Positions 1 through 9,233 of a stretch of DNA of 12,859 nucleotides are shown in pieces; the first letter of the stretch is position 1, and every line of letters starts with the position of its first letter. Source of the DNA: Deltaproteobacteria bacterium (GTDB lineage Bacteria; Myxococcota_A; UBA9160; JAFDET01); NCBI GenBank assembly GCA_019310195.1, contig JAFDET010000066.1:1-12859 (forward strand), written 5' to 3'. The notes under the pieces are model-generated. The model was not told the origin of the DNA. It made no database searches and worked only from the letters and a program-made list of their open reading frames with translations. A program made the translations under genes and the position numbers.

Positions 1-833
1 CAGGAAGGCCAGGATCGCACCCATGGGATTCCCGACCTCGTGGGCCACCCCCGCGGCGAGCCGACCCACGGCGGCCATGCGCTCCGCCCGATCGAGCCCG
101 GCCCGGGCCTGACGCAGATCGCGATTGGCGGTGCGGAGATCGGCCACCGCCTTCTCCAGCGCCTCGGTGCGCGTCTCCAGCGCCTCGGTCATGGTGTTGA
201 AGGACTGAGCCAGGTCCGCCGTCTCACCGGCCCCTTCGACGGCCACCCGCGCCCCCCACTCGCCCCGGGCGATCGCCTCAGCGGCATCGCGCAGCCTGCG
301 CAGCGGCAGCACCAGGCGACGCCGCAGGAGCGTGAATCCGAAGACCGTGAAGACCACGGCGTCCGCCAGCAATACCACCAGCGCCACTCGGCGCGGTGTG
401 CCCTCGAGCCGTTGCGACGCCTCTGCCGTTGCGACGCCTCTTCCGGAAGCCGGCCCACGGCCACTCGCCCGCCCTGCCCCAGCGGCACAGCGATGCGGAT
501 GGGCTCACCGCGGCCACCGGGCCGCAGCAATGTCGCGTCCGCGCGTCGCGCCTCTTGCGCAAGCGCCAGCGCCTCGGCGTCCGGCGGGCCCGCGACACCG
601 CGAGCCCGGGGTGGCGCGTTGGGCGCAACGATCCACCATACGGTACCCGGTACGACCGGGCGCAGTATGGGCGCTGTGGACCGGGCCTCCTGGGCCAAAG
701 CTCGGGCCAGCAGAGGACGGACCACCGATTCGTTGGACGCCACGAGGACGACGGCCAGCACCCCGGTGGCGGCAGTCATCACCAGCGCCAGGCTCGCCAG
801 CACCTCGGCCTGCAGGCCGACGCGGCGCGCCAT
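1..833 (-). pseudogene. Membrane sensor histidine kinase downstream of pilR; frame broken by a 17-base duplication; 3' end outside window
   Basis: This is the first part of a two-component sensor kinase. The ATG at 833 lies 8 bases after the pilR stop. Residues 11-33 form one membrane segment. An extracytoplasmic stretch of about 105 residues with no recognised domain follows. Then come a second membrane segment (about 141-163), a HAMP-like linker, a coiled coil (ETRTEALEKAVADLRTANRD) and an H-box HEVGNP with its phosphorylatable His at 40-42 (residue 259 of the repaired protein). The C-terminal ATPase domain lies beyond position 1. As read, the frame breaks in the repeat at 408-441 and stops at 189, giving 214 residues without HAMP or kinase domains. 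Deleting one 17-base copy joins the halves exactly. Its signal and partner are unknown. Position suggests cotranscription with pilSR. It is not PilS, which is the separate gene two upstream. Whether the break is biological or an assembly artefact cannot be told here. Confidence 0.88.
408..441. repeat. Perfect 17-base tandem duplication (two copies) inside the histidine kinase gene
   Basis: The unit GCCGTTGCGACGCCTCT occurs at 408-424 and again, without a mismatch or gap, at 425-441. Seventeen is not a multiple of three. The kinase N-terminal half reads in one frame above this point and the HAMP/H-box half in another frame below it. Removing one unit puts both in the same frame. Confidence 0.97.
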
Positions 834-841
834 CGCCGGGC

Positions 842-2233
842 CTACGACTCGCCCGCGGGCGTTTCGTCGAGGCCTAGCTTCTCCAGCCGATAGCGGAACG
901 ACCGGAAGGAGACGCCCAGCAGCTGAGCCGCGCGCTTCTTGATGCCCCCCGTGCGCTGCAACGCTTCCATCAGCAGACCCCGCTCGTAGCTGGCCAGCAT
1001 TCCCTCCAGATCCGCCCCGTCGCTGGGGATCCGCGACTCCGTGCTCAGGGCGGGCGGTTTCAAGACCGCCGGCGACAGCGCATCGCGCTCGATCACATCG
1101 GATCGCGAAAGGGCCACGGCCCGCTCGATGACGTTCTCCAGCTCGCGCACATTGCCCGGGAACCCGTAACCCAGCAGGCACTCCAGGGCGTCATCCGCGA
1201 TGCCGCGAATCCGCTTGCCCAGCTCCGCGCAGTACTTCTCCAAGAAGTGGTGCACCAGCAACGGGACGTCCTCCGGCCTCTCTCGCAGAGGCGGCAGGCC
1301 GATCTGGATCACGTTCAGCCGGTAGTAGAGGTCCTCCCGGAAGCGCCCCTCGCTGACCTCCTCCTCCAGCTTCCGATTGGTCGCGGCCAGGAGACGAACG
1401 TCCACACGCCGGTCGCCCGTGCCGCCGACACGCCGGATGCACTTGTCCTGAATCACGCGCAGCAGCTTCACCTGGAGCGTCGGCGAGAGCTCACCCACCT
1501 CGTCGAGAAAGAGCGTCCCCTGATCGGCGGTCTCGAAGAGACCGGCCTTGTTCTGCACGGCGCCCGTGAAGGCCCCCTTGACGTGGCCGAAGAGCTCCGA
1601 CTCCAGGAGATTCTCCGGAATCGCCGCGCAGTTCACGGCCACGAACGGCCGCTCGGTGCGATCGCTCTGTTCGTGGATGGCCCGCGCCACCAGCTCCTTG
1701 CCCGTTCCGCTTTCTCCGGAAATGAGCACGTTGCTCTTCGTCGCCGCCACCTGCGCCACCAGATCGTAGATGCGCTGCATGGCGGGACCCGTGCCCACCA
1801 GGCTGCGGCTGCGCGCCTGGCTGCGGAGCTCCGTCTTCAGGCGCCGGTTCTCCCTGGTGAGCGTCTTCTTCTCGAGCGCCTTCTCCACCACCACCCGGAT
1901 CTCGTCCACCTTGAAGGGCTTGGTGATGTAGTCGTAGGCGCCCTGCTTCATGGCGGCGATTGCGTTCTCCGTGGTCGCGAAGGCCGTAATCATGATGACC
2001 GGCGTCTCCGGGGACACCTCGCGCACTTCGTAGAGCAGGTCCAGTCCGCTGCGTTCCGGCATCTGGATGTCGGTGATGACCAGATCGAAATCGTCGGCAT
2101 CGACCGCGACCAGGGCGGACTCCACGTTGTCCGCGGTGGTGACGTCGTAGCCCTCCCGGCGGAAGAAGATCTCGAGAAACTCCCGCATGCTTCGCTCGTC
2201 GTCGACGACCAGGATGCGCGACTCCTCGCTCAC
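842..2233 (-). CDS. pilR: PilR, sigma-54-dependent response regulator of type IV pilus genes
   Basis: Cytoplasmic NtrC-family activator, 463 residues, a normal length. The receiver domain (about 6-120) has acidic residues D11/D12, phospho-acceptor D55 in VITDIQMP and K105 in ITKPF. The AAA+ sigma-54 interaction domain (about 145-375) has Walker A GESGTGKE (173-180), the sigma-54 contact loop GAFTGA (220-225), Walker B LFLDE (241-245) and LRERPEDVP. A Fis-type helix-turn-helix occupies about 431-452 (IKKRAAQLLGVSFRSFRYRL). The start is GTG, sharing GTGA with the pilS stop, and a strong AGGAGG lies 4 bases upstream inside pilS (2238-2243), so translation is probably coupled. In the family, phosphorylated PilR drives pilA transcription from a sigma-54 promoter. 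No pilA is visible here, so its target lies elsewhere. All motor and DNA-binding motifs are intact. The PilR identity, rather than a generic NtrC, rests on the pilBTCS neighbours. Confidence 0.95.
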   Translation of the reverse strand: MSEESRILVVDDERSMREFLEIFFRREGYDVTTADNVESALVAVDADDFDLVITDIQMPERSGLDLLYEVREVSPETPVIMITAFATTENAIAAMKQGAYDYITKPFKVDEIRVVVEKALEKKTLTRENRRLKTELRSQARSRSLVGTGPAMQRIYDLVAQVAATKSNVLISGESGTGKELVARAIHEQSDRTERPFVAVNCAAIPENLLESELFGHVKGAFTGAVQNKAGLFETADQGTLFLDEVGELSPTLQVKLLRVIQDKCIRRVGGTGDRRVDVRLLAATNRKLEEEVSEGRFREDLYYRLNVIQIGLPPLRERPEDVPLLVHHFLEKYCAELGKRIRGIADDALECLLGYGFPGNVRELENVIERAVALSRSDVIERDALSPAVLKPPALSTESRIPSDGADLEGMLASYERGLLMEALQRTGGIKKRAAQLLGVSFRSFRYRLEKLGLDETPAGES

Positions 2234-3954
2234 GATGCCTCCTGCGCCTCGGGCAGCAGCACCAGGATGGTGGTGCCCTGCCCGCGAACGCTTTCCACGC
2301 GAAGGATGCCTCCGTGGCCCTCCACGATGCGGTGCACCGTGGCCAGACCGAGGCCCGTGCCTTCACTTTTACTCGTGAAGAACGGATCGAAGATCCGCTC
2401 GCAGTCCTCGGGCTCGATTCCGACCCCTGTGTCCGCGACGCAGACCTCCACCCAGGAAGACCCCTCCATCTCCGCGTCGTTTCGGCTGTAACTGCGTTCG
2501 TCTTGAGGGCTCGTCTGCCCGGCCCGCGCTCCCAGCACGAGGGTTCCGCCCTCGGGCATGGCTTGGATGGCATTGACGCAGAGGTTCCAGAGCAGCTGAC
2601 GCATCTGGTCGGCATCGGCGCGGACCCGACAGCCGGGCTCGACGCGGGTCTCCACCGTGACCGACGGCGACGAATTGGACGCCATGCGGCCGAGGTCGTC
2701 CAGCAGCGAGTCCAGGGGCATCGCCTCCAGCTTGGGGGGACGCGGATGGGCGTACTGGAGGAAGTCGGTGATCAGCGTGTTGAGGCGATCCGTCTCACGC
2801 AGCACAATCTCCATGAGCCGCGCCCCCTCCGGCGAAGGCCCCCCCGAATCCGAGTCGAGCAGCATCTGGATCGAGCCGGAGATCGCCGCCAGGGGATTGC
2901 GAACCTCGTGGGCAATGTCTCCGGCCAGTCGGCCGGTGGCCGCCAGCCGTTCCGAGCGCCGCAGCTCTCCCTCCATCTGCACCACGCGGGTGACGTCCTG
3001 GAAGATGACCACGGAGCCGCGCGGACGGCCCTCGGCATCCCGGAGCAGCGAGCCTGCCAGCCCCAGGTGGAGCTCCTCTCCGCGCCGGGTCGTGTAGGTC
3101 AGCCGCAGCCGAAGCTTGGAGGGCTCCTCGCCGGCCAACGCCGGGCTTACTACCGCCGCTCCCGAGCCCGGGATCACGTCGTCGATGTCCAGCCCCCGGG
3201 CTTCGTCGGAAGCGAAGCCCGTGATCTCCTCCGCCTCGGGGTTGAATGAGGTGATGCGGCCATTCTCGTCGGTGGTCAGCAGACCCGAGAGCAGGCTGTC
3301 GACGATACGCCGGTGCAGGCTGCGCAGCAGCTCCAGATCGCTGCGGCTCGCGTCCAGCTCGGCATCGGCGGTAGCCAACTCGCGGGTCAGGTGGCTCCCC
3401 AGCAACGCCACCACGGCCAGGGCCCCGGCGTGCACACACCAGAAGGTCAGCAGCAGAGAGACGTCGCTCCCGGGTGCGCTTCCGTAGTCCGGCAGCCAGC
3501 CGTTGTGCTCCGCCGCCAGCAGTGCTCCGTGGAGGCCGGCGCAGAGGGCCGCGGCTCCGAACGCCCCGCCCCGTCGCGCCACAGCGGCGCCGAACACCAC
3601 GACCAACACGTACAGGAAGCTGAACAGCGACTCGTCGCCGCCGGTGAAGTGCACCAGGGCCGTGACGATCGCAGCGTCCGTGGGAATCTGGATGGCCCCG
3701 AACGTGCCCGGGTGCCGAATCCGCCCCAGGCAGGCGGCCATCACCACGGTGCTCAGGAAGGCGAACGCCAGAGTGGCGTAGAGCCCCTCCTGGCCCGCAT
3801 CCCAGGCCACTCCGCCGCGGCCCAGTTGGAGCAACAGCGCCGCGGCAAAGAGCGCCACGGACAGCACCAGCCGCGCCGCCATCAGGCGCGCCAGCCGGGC
3901 CTGGATCCGCCCGTCCGCCCCTGCGACGCCGACTCCCCCCGCGCGCGCCGCCAT
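2230..3954 (-). CDS. pilS: PilS, membrane sensor histidine kinase partnering PilR
   Basis: Inner-membrane kinase of 574 residues. About six membrane segments lie between residues 24 and 190 (for example LVLSVALFAAALLLQL, FLYVLVVVFGAAVA, LLLTFWCVHAGALAVVALL), as in known PilS proteins. A PAS domain follows (about 215-325, ITSFNPEAEEITGF). The HisKA domain has the H-box HEVRNPLAAI with H349. The ATPase domain has an N-box (N457, N461), DTGVGI (508-513), FDPFFTSK (522-529) and GTGLGL (532-537), so it looks active. In other bacteria PilS senses pilin in the membrane through its transmembrane bundle and phosphorylates PilR. Between the N-box and DTGVGI is a hydrophilic stretch of about 20 residues (roughly 478-500) that seems longer than in typical kinases. 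The ATG at 3954 follows the pilC TAG by 8 bases with no clear Shine-Dalgarno, which suggests coupling to pilC. The 3' end overlaps pilR by four bases. Confidence 0.95.
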   Translation of the reverse strand: MAARAGGVGVAGADGRIQARLARLMAARLVLSVALFAAALLLQLGRGGVAWDAGQEGLYATLAFAFLSTVVMAACLGRIRHPGTFGAIQIPTDAAIVTALVHFTGGDESLFSFLYVLVVVFGAAVARRGGAFGAAALCAGLHGALLAAEHNGWLPDYGSAPGSDVSLLLTFWCVHAGALAVVALLGSHLTRELATADAELDASRSDLELLRSLHRRIVDSLLSGLLTTDENGRITSFNPEAEEITGFASDEARGLDIDDVIPGSGAAVVSPALAGEEPSKLRLRLTYTTRRGEELHLGLAGSLLRDAEGRPRGSVVIFQDVTRVVQMEGELRRSERLAATGRLAGDIAHEVRNPLAAISGSIQMLLDSDSGGPSPEGARLMEIVLRETDRLNTLITDFLQYAHPRPPKLEAMPLDSLLDDLGRMASNSSPSVTVETRVEPGCRVRADADQMRQLLWNLCVNAIQAMPEGGTLVLGARAGQTSPQDERSYSRNDAEMEGSSWVEVCVADTGVGIEPEDCERIFDPFFTSKSEGTGLGLATVHRIVEGHGGILRVESVRGQGTTILVLLPEAQEAS

Positions 3955-3962
3955 CGCTGGGC

Positions 3963-5174
3963 CTACTTGATGTTCTCGGCGATCTTGAAGATCGGCAGGT
4001 ACATGGCGATCAGGATCGAGCCGATCGAGCCGCCCAGGAAGACCATCATCAGCGGCTCCAGCAGGGCCGTCAGGCCATCGACCGCCGCATCGACCTCTTC
4101 ATCGTAGAAGTCGGCGATCTTGCTGAGCATCTGGTCCAAGGCGCCGGTCTGCTCACCCACATTGATCATCTGCACGACCATGCCCGGGAACACCCCGATC
4201 TCCCCCAGGGGCTCCGACATGGTCTTGCCCTCCGAGATGGCCGAGCGCACGTTGTACAGACCCCGCTCGATGACCTTGTTCCCGGCGGTCCTGGCCACGA
4301 TGTCCAGGGCGTCCAGGATGGGAACGCCGCTCGAGATCATGGTTCCCAGGGTGCGGCTGAAGCGGGCCACGGCGACCTTCCTCAGCAGCGCTCCGAAGAC
4401 CGGCGCCTTCAGGAACGCCGCGTCGGTGTGGTAGCGGAACTTCGGGAACCGGGCGCGAGCCTGACCAAAGGAGACGATCGCGACGGCTGCAAGCACCAGG
4501 AAGATCCCGATGTACGCCTGCATGAAGTTGGAGATGTCCACAACCATCTGCGTCGGACCGGGGAGGACGCCGCCGAAGTCGCTGAACATCTTCTCGAAGA
4601 CCGGGATGACCTTCACCAGCAGCAGCACGAGAACGCCGATGGCCACCACCAGCACGGTGACGGGATACACCATGGCGCCCTTGACCTTGCGGCGCAGGCT
4701 GTCCGCCTTCTCCAGGTGAACCGCCAGGCGGTTCAAGATCGTGTCGAGGATACCGCCGATCTCACCCGCCTGGACCAGGTTCACGTAGAGCTCGTCGAAG
4801 ACCTTTGGGTGCTTGCGCAGGGAGTCGGCGAAGGTCGAGCCCTGCTCCACATCCGCCTTCGTGGCGCGCAGCGCCTCCTGGAACTTCTTGTTCGGCTGCT
4901 GCTCGCTGAGGATCTCGAGGCACTGCACCAGCGGAAGTCCCGCGTCGATCATCGTGGCAAACTGGCGAGTGAAGACCACCAGGTCCCGGATCGACGGGCC
5001 CGGCTGCAGCCAGGGGAAGTACTCCATCACGTCCTTGGGCCGCGGCTTGACCTTGAGCGGCAGGATCATCTGCGCGCGCAGGTGCGTCATGACGACCTGA
5101 TCGGTGGTCGCCTCCATGACGCCCTTCTTGATCGTGCCCTGGCGGGTCCGACCTTCCCAGATATAGACGGGCAT
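3963..5174 (-). CDS. pilC: PilC, inner-membrane platform protein of the type IV pilus
   Basis: GspF/PilC-family polytopic protein of 403 residues, the usual length. It forms the inner-membrane platform on which PilB and PilT act to add or remove pilins. Two copies of the GspF domain are visible. The first (about 67-190) has RQFATMIDAGLPL and VQAGEIGGILD. The second (about 270-392) has RTLGTMISSGVPI and INVGEQTGALD. Membrane segments lie at about 168-190, 222-237 and 372-393. The end LIAMYLPIFKIAENIK is typical of the family. The ATG at 5174 is preceded by a GGAGGGGG Shine-Dalgarno (about 5182-5189), so this gene has its own ribosome site, unlike pilS. It is separated from pilT by 63 bases, in which I see no clear promoter or hairpin. 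Confidence 0.97.
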   Translation of the reverse strand: MPVYIWEGRTRQGTIKKGVMEATTDQVVMTHLRAQMILPLKVKPRPKDVMEYFPWLQPGPSIRDLVVFTRQFATMIDAGLPLVQCLEILSEQQPNKKFQEALRATKADVEQGSTFADSLRKHPKVFDELYVNLVQAGEIGGILDTILNRLAVHLEKADSLRRKVKGAMVYPVTVLVVAIGVLVLLLVKVIPVFEKMFSDFGGVLPGPTQMVVDISNFMQAYIGIFLVLAAVAIVSFGQARARFPKFRYHTDAAFLKAPVFGALLRKVAVARFSRTLGTMISSGVPILDALDIVARTAGNKVIERGLYNVRSAISEGKTMSEPLGEIGVFPGMVVQMINVGEQTGALDQMLSKIADFYDEEVDAAVDGLTALLEPLMMVFLGGSIGSILIAMYLPIFKIAENIK

Positions 5175-5237
5175 GTGTGTTCCCCCTCCGCTCGCCCGGT
5201 GCGCGCCCCGCTCGCCTCCGGGCTTCGGTACTGATTC

Positions 5238-6332
5238 TTATCCCGCGGCCGCGGCGCGGCGCTGAGGCGTTCCGCCGCCCAGCATCCCGCGCAGCTCCTC
5301 CGCATCGCTGCTGCGTCCCAGTGCTTCTTCCATCGTGACCATCCGGCGCTGGTAGAGCGCCGCCAGCGACTGGTTGAAGGTCTGCATCCCGAACTTCTGC
5401 TGACCCACCTGCATCGCCGAGTAGATCTGGTGGATCTTGTCCTCGCGCATCAGGTTTCGGATCGCCGGGTTCGGGACCATCACCTCGATCGCCAGCACGC
5501 GGCCCGGGCCGTTGGCCCTCGGCATCAGCGACTGGCAGACGACGCCCTCCAGCACGAACGAGAGCTGGGCGCGCACCTGCGCCTGCTGGTACGGCGGGAA
5601 GACGTCCACGATTCGGTTGATCGTCTGCACCGCCGAGTTGGTGTGCAGCGTCGCGAAGCAGAGGTGACCCGTCTCCGCCAGGGTGAGCGCGGCCTCGATG
5701 GTCTCGAGGTCCCGCATCTCACCGATCAGCACCACGTCCGGGTCCTGGCGCAGGATGTACTTGAGCGCCTGGGTGAAGCCCTTGGTATCCGCCCCCACCT
5801 CGCGCTGGTTCACGAGGCATCCCTTGTGCGGATGCAGGTACTCGATCGGGTCCTCGATGGTGACGATGTGCTCGCTGCGCTCCTGGTTGATCTTGTCGAT
5901 GACGCTGGCCAGGGTCGTGGACTTGCCGGAGCCGGTGGGCCCGCATACCAGCACGAGCCCGCGCGGCTTTCGCGACAGTTCGGTCACGACCTTCGGAAGC
6001 CCCAGCTCCTCGAACGTCATGATCTTGAACGGGATCGCGCGGAAGGCGCCGGCCACGGCGCCGCGCTGCATGAAGATGTTGGAGCGGAAGCGCGACAACC
6101 CGCGGACGCCGAACGAGAGGTCCAGCTCGTTCTCCTCCTCGAAGCGATGCTTCTGGGCATCCGTCAGGATCGAGTAGCAGAGCTGTTTGGTCTCCGACGC
6201 CGACAGCGGCGGCATCTTCAGCGGGTGGAGCTTGCCGTCGACCCGCAGCTGGGGCGGGCTGCTGGTGGTGATGTGGAGATCGCTGGCCCCCTTCTCGATC
6301 ATCGCCTTGAGCAGCTGGTGCAGATTTGCCAT
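5238..6332 (-). CDS. pilT: PilT, pilus retraction ATPase
   Basis: Cytoplasmic hexameric secretion ATPase (GspE/PilT superfamily), 364 residues, which powers pilus retraction and thus twitching motility. It has the short N-terminal PAS-like domain (SDLHITTSSPPQLRVDGKL, 17-35). The ATPase core has Walker A GPTGSGKST (131-139), Asp box TIEDPIEY (158-165), Walker B VVLIGEMRD (200-208) and His box AETGHLCFATLHT (219-231). The retraction-specific motif AIRNLMRE (290-297) separates PilT from PilB. The C-terminus has a Gly/Ala-rich tail. The ATG at 6332 lies 8 bases after the pilB TAG, with AGGGA (6336-6340) directly after that stop. All catalytic motifs look intact. A PilU paralogue is a possible alternative, but the position between pilB and pilC and the AIRNL motif favour PilT. 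Confidence 0.96.
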   Translation of the reverse strand: MANLHQLLKAMIEKGASDLHITTSSPPQLRVDGKLHPLKMPPLSASETKQLCYSILTDAQKHRFEEENELDLSFGVRGLSRFRSNIFMQRGAVAGAFRAIPFKIMTFEELGLPKVVTELSRKPRGLVLVCGPTGSGKSTTLASVIDKINQERSEHIVTIEDPIEYLHPHKGCLVNQREVGADTKGFTQALKYILRQDPDVVLIGEMRDLETIEAALTLAETGHLCFATLHTNSAVQTINRIVDVFPPYQQAQVRAQLSFVLEGVVCQSLMPRANGPGRVLAIEVMVPNPAIRNLMREDKIHQIYSAMQVGQQKFGMQTFNQSLAALYQRRMVTMEEALGRSSDAEELRGMLGGGTPQRRAAAAG

Positions 6333-6340
6333 GGGTCCCT

Positions 6341-8044
<1,704 letters not shown>

Positions 8045-8165
8045 CGCGTCCTCGCCCGGCCGGCTCCCGGCGCCCCTCCACCGCTCCCTTCCGGAAATCC
8101 GGCTGGGCGCGTAGGGCCTTGCGCCGCGGGCTGCACCCGCAGGAAAACGCCGAAGACCCGGTCGG
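8045..8165. other. 121-base gap between the flippase-like gene and pilB
   Basis: This is the widest gap in the minus-strand block and the most likely place for a pilB-operon promoter. I see no convincing -35/-10 pair and no sigma-54 GG-N10-GC element reading towards pilB. It contains a small hairpin (GCGGG, 5-base loop, CCCGC at 8126-8140) with no T-run on either strand, and an 8-base palindrome TTCCGGAA (8089-8096). It may be simple read-through sequence. Confidence 0.5.
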
Positions 8166-9233
8166 TTATCGGCGCTCGGGGGGGGGATCTTTACCCGGGC
8201 TCGGGGCCTCGGAGAGCTGCTGCACCTCGCTGTGCTCCTCCAGCTCGTGGAGGGAGGTGCGGCGGGCGGCCAGGACGGCCATCCCTGCGGCGGTGATGGT
8301 GAGCCAGAAGATCCCGTGGACCAGGGTGCCCAGGGCCACGGCCTGGGCGCCGGGGACCCCGAAACGCGCCAGGGCCAGCCGGCAGGCGTAGTGATAGGGG
8401 CCGAAGAAGCCCGGGGCCGAGGGAACGGCCACGGCGATCCCGACCGCGGTCAGAGTGACGTAGCTGGCCGCCAGCGTGCGGGCGGGGGAGCCCAGGTCGA
8501 GATCGAATGCCTGGATGGCGGCCCAGAACGGCACGACCGAGACCACCAGCCAGAGAAGGACCGAGTGGACGAAGATCCAGAACAGATGGCCCCCGCGGGA
8601 AATGGCCCCCAAACCCTCGGCGAAGCTGCCGACCATGTCCTGCACGCGCACCGCCACGGGCTCCGAGAAGCGGCGCAGCACCACCCCGGTCAGCCGGACC
8701 AACGGCTCGGGCCAGAAGCGCAGGGCGGCCACGAAAGCCATCGGAGCGGAGAGCAGGAACAGCAGCGGCAGGCCGACCGCGACGCCCTCGGCACCCAGGC
8801 GAAGCCCGTAGACGCCCACGATCCCGCCCACCAGGAGCAGGAAGACCGCGCTGTCGATGACCCGCTCAAGGACGACCGTTCCGAACACCGCAGAGCTGGA
8901 GACCCCGACCTCGCGGGCCAGGTACCAGGCGCGGATCACCTCGCCCACCCGCAGCGGGATCAGGTTGTTGGCCATGAAGCCCACGGCCGTGGCGCGGAAG
9001 AGCGGCCCGACGGACACCGGCTGGATTGGATCGGTCAGGTAACGCCAGCGCACCGCGCGAATCCACAGGGCGCCCAGGTGGGCGGGAATCGAAAGCCCCA
9101 GCAGGAGGGGCCAGTTCGCCTGGGCGATGGCCTTGCCCACCTCGGCGAAGGAGACGTCGCGCAGGGCCAGCCACAGGAAGAGCGCTGTGATGACCAGGCC
9201 CAGCCAGACGCGCGGATCTCGGGCGCGCTTCAT
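8166..9233 (-). CDS. Flippase-like membrane protein (lysylphosphatidylglycerol synthase transmembrane / YbhN-UPF0104 family)
   Basis: Integral membrane protein of 355 residues with about eight hydrophobic segments (for example 9-23, 41-60, 129-143, 152-172, 217-235, 255-270, 296-322). Family signatures are RWRYL (62-66), NNLIPLRVGEVIRAW (89-103) and PSAPGFFGPYHYA (271-283). These match the transmembrane flippase-like domain shared with the MprF N-terminus, but the soluble aminoacyltransferase half is absent. It is therefore unlikely to make lysyl-phosphatidylglycerol. Members of this family are often annotated as lipid or glycolipid transporters, but the substrate is not deducible here. The ATG at 9233 overlaps the ribF TGA (ATGA). 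No strong Shine-Dalgarno is present, only a GAGAGCTCTC palindrome just upstream (9235-9244), so coupling to ribF is likely. The C-terminus (after about 325) is a polar tail encoded partly by a run of nine G on the plus strand (8178-8186). Confidence 0.85.
   Translation of the reverse strand: MKRARDPRVWLGLVITALFLWLALRDVSFAEVGKAIAQANWPLLLGLSIPAHLGALWIRAVRWRYLTDPIQPVSVGPLFRATAVGFMANNLIPLRVGEVIRAWYLAREVGVSSSAVFGTVVLERVIDSAVFLLLVGGIVGVYGLRLGAEGVAVGLPLLFLLSAPMAFVAALRFWPEPLVRLTGVVLRRFSEPVAVRVQDMVGSFAEGLGAISRGGHLFWIFVHSVLLWLVVSVVPFWAAIQAFDLDLGSPARTLAASYVTLTAVGIAVAVPSAPGFFGPYHYACRLALARFGVPGAQAVALGTLVHGIFWLTITAAGMAVLAARRTSLHELEEHSEVQQLSEAPSPGKDPPPERR

Noticed and set aside
1247..2491. Plus-strand open frame (414 codons) opposite pilR and the pilS end
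   Set aside because: It spans two real minus-strand genes, has no recognisable motif and no ribosome site, and is explained by codon bias.
8126..8140. Hairpin GCGGG-loop-CCCGC as a terminator after the flippase gene
   Set aside because: The stem is only five bases and there is no T-run on either side, so it is expected by chance in this composition.
8045..8165. Sigma-54 promoter for pilB
   Set aside because: I looked for a TGGCAC-N5-TTGC type element on the minus strand and saw none with the conserved GG and GC at the right spacing.
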